Shown here: piece after piece, positions 57,718 to 64,000 of the stretch
Layout: each line of letters opens with the position of its first letter
Numbering within the stretch: the stretch's first letter is position 1
Origin: Limnoperna fortunei
Taxonomy: Eukaryota > Mollusca > Bivalvia > Mytilida > Modiolidae
NCBI GenBank assembly: GCA_944474755.1
Contig: OX104124.1
Location: 25,890,452-25,954,451 of the forward strand
Direction: 5' to 3'
Length of the DNA: 64,000 nucleotides
Made by a program: the position numbers and the translations under genes
The notes under the pieces: generated by a model
The model's input: the letters and a program-made list of their open reading frames with translations, nothing else
Databases searched by the model: none
Told to the model about the DNA's origin: nothing

Positions 57718-57947
57718 CAATCTAATTAAAATTAAATCTTTCACAAGCTCCCCCTTTTTGTTATTGTCGCTGTAAATTTTTCTCGTTTATGAGTAAAACA
57801 AATGGTACGAACTTAGGGGAACGTTCACATTGTTTGGATGGCACATATTAAGGGCAGACCAACAAAACACATCTTCTTATATTTTTAACTTCACAACGAC
57901 AATGACAAAAAGGGGAGCTTGTGAAAGATTTAATTTCAGTTAGATTG
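57718..57947. mobile_element. 230-bp Mutator-like MITE with 9-bp target duplication
   Basis: Terminal inverted repeats of about 55 bases (57718-57772 and about 57893-57947, both starting CAATCTAA and containing ATCTTTCACAAGCTCCCC) differ at a few positions. GTTTATTTC flanks both ends (57709-57717 and 57948-57956). Long inverted repeats plus a 9-bp duplication are characteristic of Mutator-type elements. Non-coding. Confidence 0.9.
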
Positions 57948-58383
57948 GTTTATTTCAAAACCAACATACTGTAATCGCATAATTTGTTAAAAAAAAACAC
58001 AAATACTGAATTGTAACCATGCAATTATTCACTAGAAAGGGCACCCACGTTTTTATAACACACGTGATGTAGGACAGCAACTTTTTTTCTATTTTAAGAA
58101 AAATAGGACACAGCCCTTTTTCAATATGATAATTTGAAATGCACTGGTCCCAACACCCAAATTAATATTGACCGATCCCGCAGTTGGCCACATATTGATT
58201 TTAAATGTAATAAAGATTGATATATTTTATGCATAAATATACAATTCTCTGTTGTAGTTGTTGTTCGTCTCTTTTTTTTTCTATTATTATTATTATTATT
58301 TCTTTTTTTATTGATAAATATAGAAAAAAGTAATAATTAAAACCATTACAATATATATTTACAAGAAAATTTAAGACATTAAT

Positions 58384-59462
58384 ATGAGAACAAATCTAAG
58401 AATATGTTCATGGAATGTAGGAGGTCTGGTGTCTGACAAATACGACAAAACTAGAGATCCAGATTTTATTTCTCAGATAGCAAACTATGACATCGTACTT
58501 TTGACAGAAACACATATTGGCTATGATACTAATATTTTTTTATTCTACCAATTCTGCAGACAAAAGTCCAAAAATAACAGGTTTTTCGGAGGTTTAGGTA
58601 TCATAATTAGGCCTGAAGTAAGAAATGGTATAAAATTCATGAACGATGGAACCTCTGAGTACCAATGGGTAAAACTTTGCAAAAGCTTTTTTTTTCATTT
58701 TAAAGAAGATATCTATCTATGTCTGATTTATTATGCGCCAAAAAGTACAGTCAATATTTTTGAAATAATTGAAAAAGATATTATTGAAAAATACAGTCAA
58801 AAAGGAGATATCTTGTTGGTGACGACCTTAATTCTCGCACAGGATCAGAACCAGACCTTATAATAAATGACTCTGCTAAACACATGCCTATAACTGATAA
58901 TATGTATGATGTAGATTATGTTACTGAGGGGAGGGTCAGTCAGGATAATATAATTGATACAAGAGGAAGAGGATTGCTTGATTTATGCATATGTAACCAA
59001 TTAAGAATTGTTAATGGTAGATGCTGTGGTAATGTTATTGGTACTTATACATGTTTTAAACCAAATGGATGTAGTGTCAGAGTCGGTTATATTATAGTCT
59101 CACAATCATTGTTGTCACAATTATTATATATGAATGTAAACGAATTTATTCCATGTTTATCAGACTGCCATTGTAAAATATCTTTGAAAATCTTAGCCAA
59201 CTTTGAAATAGAACGCAAGCAAAAAGGGTCAAATGATTTTCCAACAAGATATATATGGGACCATGAAAGTATTATTAAATTTCAAGAAACATTTTGTAAT
59301 CCTGCTATTAAAAATGAAATTAAAAGCTTTATGAATGAAAAGCTAGAGCTTAACCCAGAAAACATTGATTTATACACCAGTAAAGTACACACGATTTTTT
59401 ATAAAGTCTGTAAAGCTTCCCTGAGAAAGAAAAAAAAAAGAAAATTCACAGAATATAATAAA
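58384..59462 (+). pseudogene. LINE ORF2 endonuclease region, frameshifted
   Basis: Starts ATG 58384, MRTNLRICSWNVGGLVSDKY. It contains WNVGGL, LLTETHIG, GGLGIII and LCLIYYAPKS, the order of an APE-type endonuclease that nicks the target DNA. At about 58820 the frame shifts: the expected GD-LNSRTGSEPD block continues in the frame that gives RGLLDLCICNQLRIVNG, IGTYTCFKP, SVRVGYIIVS (where family members have a D-Y-I-x-V motif) and SDCHCKI (S-D-H-like). The frame then runs into the inserted element at 59463 with NKLEAPRSL as an artificial end. Confidence 0.82.
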
Positions 59463-59589
59463 CTAGAGGCTCCCAGGAGCCTGTAATCGCTCACCTGGAA
59501 TCCAAATGACTATATTAAAATTTTTGAAATTAACAGTTTCAGTCTAGTTGTTATAACTTTTAAGTAACTAAACATTTCTTCAAAAAATT

Positions 59590-61460
59590 TGTTAAATACA
59601 ATAACTCCTATAAGGTGCCATCGACAATTTCTGAAAATTAAATGGTTTTTAGGCATTGTCCTTTAGGGTACTTTAGAAATTTACAGTTTTACTCTACTAA
59701 TAGGTGTGTTATAGACTAATTTATAATTAAAAAACTGTTCATATGTCCAAATTCATAATGAAAGGGCAATAACTCCTATAAAGAGTCATCTTGCAATTTT
59801 TGGACTAAGCAATCATTTGTAGGGCTTCTATTGCTGATCATTTGTGCAATTTACAGTTTTAATCTAGCTACTATAGTTTTCAAGTTACAGGACAAAAATG
59901 GAAAATTTCATAACAAAATTGTCATTTAAGGGCAATAACCCCTATAAGGAGTCATCTGACAATTTCAGACCAATTAAATGAATTGTAGGGCTTTTTTTGC
60001 TGATCATTTTTGCAATTTATTATTTCACTCTAGCTGTTATGGTTTTTAAGTTACAGGACAAAAGCGGAAAATTTCATAAAAAATTGCAATTTAAGGGCAA
60101 TAACTCCTATAAGGAGTCATCTGACAATTTCAGACTTAAAAGTAATTTGTAGGGCTTTTATTGCTGATCATTTTTGCTATTAACAGTTTCACTCTAGCTG
60201 TTACAGTTTTTAAGTTACAGGACAAAAACGGGAAATTTCATAAAAAATTACCATTTAAGGGCAATAACTCCTATAAGGAGTCATCTGACAATTTCAGACT
60301 TAAAACAAAATTTGTAAGGCTTGTATTGCTGATCAGTTTTGCTATTAACAGTTTCACTCTAGCTGTTACAGTTTTTAAGTTACAGGACAAAAACGGAAAA
60401 TTTCATAAAAAATTGTCATTTATGGGCAATAACTTATTTAAGGAGTTGTCCGACAATTTCAGATCAATCAAGTGAATTGTATGGTCTTTATTGCTGATCA
60501 TTTGTGCAATTTACAGTTTCAATCTAGCTGCTATAGTTTTCAAGTTACAGGACAAAACGGAAAATGTCATAAAAAATTGCCATTTAAGGGCAATAACTCC
60601 TATAAGGAGTCTTCTGACAATTTCAGACTAATACAGTGAATTGTAGGGCTTGTATTGTTGATCATTTTTGCTATTTTCAGTTTTACTCTAGCTGTTATAG
60701 TTTTAAAGTTACAGGACAAAAACGGAAAATTTCATAAAAAATTACCATTTAAGGGCAATAACTCATATAAGGAGTCATCTGACAATTTCAGACCAATCAA
60801 GTGAATTGTAGGGTCTTTATTGCTGATCATTTGTGCAATTTACAGTTTCAATCTAGCTGCTATAGTTTTCAAGTTACAGGACAAAAACGGAAAATTTCAT
60901 AAAAAATTGCCATTTAAGGGCAATAACTCCTATAAGGAGTCATCTGACAATTTCAGACTAATACAGTGAATTGTAGGGTCTTTATTGCTGATCATTTGTG
61001 CAATTTACAGTTTCAATCTAGCTGCTATAGTTTTCAAGTTACAGGACAAAAACGGAAAATTTCATAAAAAATTGCCATTTAAGGGCAATAACTCCTATAA
61101 GGAGTCATCTGACAATTTCAGACTAATACAGTGAATTGTAGGGCTTGTATTGTTGATCATTTTTGCTATTTACAGTTTACTCTAGCTGTTATAGTTTTAA
61201 AGTTACAGGACAAAAACGGAAAATTTCATAAAAAAATACCATTTAAGGGCAATAACTCATATAAGGAGTCATTTGACAAGTTCAGACCAATCAAGTGAAT
61301 TGTAGGGCTTTTATTGCTGATCATTTTTGCCATTTACAGTTTCACTCTACCTCGTATATTTTTCAGGTTATATTGTAAATACCAAAAATTTGGTCAAAAA
61401 TCGTCAAAAAAGGGCAATAACTCCTACAAGAAGCCAATACACAACTTCGCACTAATAACA
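59590..61460 (+). repeat. 165-bp core tandem repeat of the Helentron/pearl-like element
   Basis: GGGCAATAACTCCTATAAGG recurs at about 59766, 59930, 60095, 60259, 60424, 60588, 60753, 60918, 61083, 61247 and 61412, a steady 164-166-base period. Units from 60424 to 61247 are the most alike and the edges most diverged. Short frames across it repeat KLQDKNGKFHKKL and are artefacts. Confidence 0.95.
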
Positions 61461-61710
61461 ACTATTGTAGAACTTAATGTGCTGATCAATTTGAAGTAAC
61501 GGTTTTCTCTATAGCTATTATAGTTTTTTAGATAATGATCAAAAACCTGTGTTGACCCCCATGTTCTATTTTTAGTAACAGCAGCCATATTTGTCTGTTG
61601 ATCAACACCCTGGGTACAAACTTGAAACTAGGAACCCTAAGGATGATTGTGGCCAAGTTTGAAAAAAATTGGCCCAGTGGTTTCAGAGGAGAAGATTTTT
61701 GAAAAAGTTT

Positions 61711-61763
61711 ACGACGGACGACGGACGACGGACGACAGACGACGGACGACGGACGACGGACGC
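61711..61763. repeat. ACGG-type microsatellite
   Basis: Tandem ACGACGG units with a few substitutions near the right end of the element. A shorter, diverged counterpart sits at the matching place in the 7.2-kb copy. Confidence 0.9.
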
Positions 61764-61808
61764 CAAGTGATAGCAATAGCTCACATGGACCTTCGGTCCA
61801 GGTGAGCT

Positions 61809-64000
61809 AAAAATGGTTTGATCAAGACTTGGAACAACTTAAAAAAATTGTCACAGAAAAGGGCAATTTAATGTCAAAATTTCCAAAAAGACCCAATCGT
61901 ACGGGGCTCTTTTTTTAAAGACAAATAAACAATACTCAAAACTGAGGAGAAAAAAAGAAAAAAAGAATTCAAACAGCTTATCTTAGATCGCTTGGACAAT
62001 TTGGAAACCGAAAACCCAAAAGAATATTGGTCTCTAGTAAACTCCCTAAGAGATGAACAACAAAATAATAACACAAACAATATAGATGGAGATATTTGGT
62101 TCAAATATTTTTCTAATTTGGCATCTGTTTCTCCAAATCTGTCAAACAAAGTAAACGAAATTACAGAAAAACTAAAGAAATTAGAAAAAATGTTGGAAGC
62201 TTTACTCCACTTGATTTTGAAATTTCTTTGTCTGAATTACAAAAGGCTTTGAAAAAGCTCAAATCTGGAAAGAGTCCTGGATTGGACAACATAAGTAATG
62301 AAATGCTGAAAGTGTCGCAATCCCACATGGTCCCATGTTTTCTAAAATTATTCAATGCAATATTTAGATGTGGTCACTATCCGAAGTCTTGGTCTCAAAG
62401 CTTTATATGCCCTCTGTACAAATCTGAAGATCCCAACAAACCTGAAAACTATAGAGGCATAGCAATTAATAATAGTATTGGCAAACTGTTTAACATTATT
62501 TTAAACACCAGACTTGATAATTTTTTGTCTCAAAACGGGATTATACATCAAACTCAAATTGGGTTCTCTATGAAATCCAGGACTTCTGATCATATCTTCG
62601 TTCTAAAATGCATTATTGATAAATATTTAAACTGTGGTAGCAAAAAACTATATACATGTTTTGTGGACTTTCGTAAAGCCTTCGATAAAGTGCTTCACGT
62701 TGGTATCATGTTGAAATTGTTAGAGGGAAATATTGATGGTTTATTCTATAGAATCCTAAATAGTATGTATAACAATGACAGACTCTGTGTGAGGGTAGAT
62801 AATAAAATAACTGATTTTTTTAGTTCAAAAGTTGGAGTCCGGGATGTTTTAAGTCTTAACCGTTTAAACTTTTCATAAACGATTTGCCCAATGCTTTAGA
62901 GGACAACTGTGACTGTTTACAATTAAATAATAAATATGTACCTTGCCTTCTCTATGCGGATGATCTGGTGTTATTTTCAGATAATAAAAAGGGCTTACAA
63001 ACCCAACTTAATATTTTATACCAATACTGTAATGACTGGTGTCTTGAAATAAACACAAAGAAAACACAAATTATAATCTTTAATAAAAATGGGAGACTAC
63101 TGTCAGATGAATTTAATATAGGTGCAAACAGAATAATGTTTTGTGAAATTTTATAAATACTTAGGATTAGTTCTTTCTAATACTGGAAAATTTAATGCAG
63201 CTAGAAAAAATCTATACGATAAAGGACTAAAGGCTTCTTTTAAATTTTACAAAAACATTAAGTCATGTTATCCATCTATTAAGACTTTACTTCATATATT
63301 TGATCACACCATCAAACCAACAGCTTTATACGGCTGTGAAATATGGGGTATGTTAAATTTGACTCCAAAAAGAAGAGCCATGCATCTTTTTGAAATCTTC
63401 AAAGATTGGGAACCTGATAAATTAAATCTTAAATTTTGCAAGTATGTTCTTGGTGTCTCCAAAAATTGCACAAATATTGGAGTTATATCAGAGCTAGGTA
63501 GATTTCCTTTATATATTAACATATTAATTCAAATGTTTATGTATTGGCACCACCTTGAAAACTCGCCCACTGATCTCTTAAGTGATGCTTCTATTTGAAG
63601 CTCCTCTGATAAAGCTGTGGCTAATCAATCGTGGTATGCAAACATTAATTAATTAAATTAATTTTTAGTGAAAAACTTGGTTTAAATTTAGCTCTTTGTA
63701 AAAAGCGCAGTAAAAATAATTCAAAATTTTACTTAAAAAATGTATCAAAACTGATTTTTTAACATATTGGAGCCATCAAAAAGACTTAATAAAAAAAGAT
63801 GACCACAATAAATTGAGCAACTACTTTAAATTTAAACATAATTTCACTTTTGAAGACTACTTCAATATTAAGAACAGAGATAAGAGAGTTCTACTTACTA
63901 GATTTAGAATAAGCAATCATTGTCTCCGCATAGAGAGAGGCCGTTATGAACGAAAAATTGATGAACATGGAAAAAATATAACACTGCTCTTAGGGTCCAG
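61809..64000 (+). pseudogene. LINE ORF2 reverse transcriptase region, several frameshifts, runs off the window
   Basis: Resumes KWFDQDLEQLKKIVTEKG after the insertion. In pieces it then reads NLETENPKEYWSLVNSLRDE (about 61996), ISLSELQKALKKLKSGKSPG (about 62222), NYRGIAINNSIGKLF, YTCFVDFRKAFDK, VGVR-DVLS (a shortened RQGDxLSP box near 62840), LPCLLYADDLVLFSDN-like sequence (about 62942-62985, YADD present), KYLGLVLSNTGKF, and ALYGCEIWG. Frame changes occur near 61910, 62200, 62875 and 63150. The C-terminal segment FRISNHCLRIERGRYERKID (about 63900-63960) continues to the window edge. Inactive. Confidence 0.85.

Larger units (their letters stand above)
59463..61808 (+). mobile_element. Helentron/pearl-like non-autonomous element, copy 2
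   Basis: The left end is CTAGAGGCTCCCAGGAGCC (hairpin) then GCTCACCTGGA (59489-59499). The right end is a TGGACCTTCGGTCCA hairpin then TCCAGGTGAGC (61797-61807) and TAAAA. The 11-base GCTCACCTGGA/TCCAGGTGAGC pair is a perfect subterminal inverted repeat. The core is about eleven tandem 165-bp units, followed by unique sequence and an ACGG-type microsatellite. Removing the element and one AA restores the LINE frame (NK-KWFDQDLEQ). Non-coding. The class (pearl/HINE) is inferred from structure. Confidence 0.85.
57150..64000 (+). mobile_element. long LINE with ORF1 and ORF2, carrying two nested insertions
   Basis: A non-LTR retrotransposon read on the plus strand: a 5' region with a short MADRDGRMLFAE frame (57182), ORF1 (57324), ORF2 endonuclease (58384-59462), a 2.35-kb insertion, and the ORF2 reverse transcriptase (from 61809 past the window end). 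A MITE at 57718-57947 interrupts the ORF1/ORF2 interval. Several frameshifts make it inactive. The clade is not certain; the APE endonuclease and FRISNHCLRIERGRYER-like C-terminus near 63900 fit LINEs of the Nimb/I/Jockey radiation. Confidence 0.85.

Noticed and set aside
60161..60475. 104-codon frame with internal repeats
   Set aside because: Open only because it crosses two 165-bp core repeats of the Helentron/pearl-like element.
61528..61776. Minus-strand frame with Arg/Pro/Ser repeats
   Set aside because: It reads through the ACGG microsatellite and unique part of the Helentron/pearl-like element.

Overview
The window looks like nuclear DNA of an invertebrate, most likely a bivalve mollusc of mussel type. 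It is AT-rich, with long introns bounded by GT..AG sites and many degenerate mobile elements. It has tRNA-headed SINEs with (CAAA)n tails, and two tandem-repeat-cored Helentron/pearl-like elements of a kind described from bivalves. One intact gene encodes an invertebrate Schnurri/HIVEP zinc-finger protein. The species assignment is inference; nothing here was searched against a database.

Layout. 1-4.1 kb: a DDE transposase gene with a C-terminal SWIM zinc finger. It has a TATA box, two small upstream exons and two apparent frameshifts, and is followed by an 83-bp foldback MITE with a 9-bp target duplication. 7.2-8.7 kb: the first Helentron/pearl-like element. 11.6-21.1 kb, minus strand: thirteen exons of a large uncharacterised protein. 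Exon phases agree throughout, but an in-frame TAA and a lost 5' splice site suggest a pseudogene. Its middle contains D, D and D/E motifs that resemble an integrase core. 21.6-23.0 kb: a 1.4-kb element with inverted ends that carries a TTF-type zinc-finger fragment.

24.75-53.92 kb, minus strand: a Schnurri/HIVEP orthologue reconstructed as ten coding exons. They total 7596 nt (2531 codons plus stop) and all junction phases match. It has eleven C2H2 fingers: the ZAS1 and ZAS2 pairs, one lone finger and a C-terminal group of six. Its introns hold most of the repeats: a 53-bp satellite split by an 860-bp transposon, a 75-bp satellite, 39-bp and 68-bp satellites that nearly fill one intron, SINE copies, a hAT-like element inside a foldback element, and two hairpin repeat families.

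52.2-64 kb, plus strand: non-LTR retrotransposon material. It comprises a 3' LINE tail, a 5'-truncated Jockey/CR1-like LINE (about 54.5-57.1 kb), and a longer LINE (about 57.15 kb to the window end) with ORF1, an APE endonuclease and a reverse transcriptase. The longer LINE is broken by frameshifts and carries a Mutator-like MITE (9-bp target duplication) and a 2.35-kb Helentron/pearl-like element with about eleven 165-bp core repeats.

Only the Schnurri gene looks clearly functional. The other protein-coding content is mobile, mobile-derived or decaying. The nested insertions give a relative chronology, because empty sites can be inferred for several of them.
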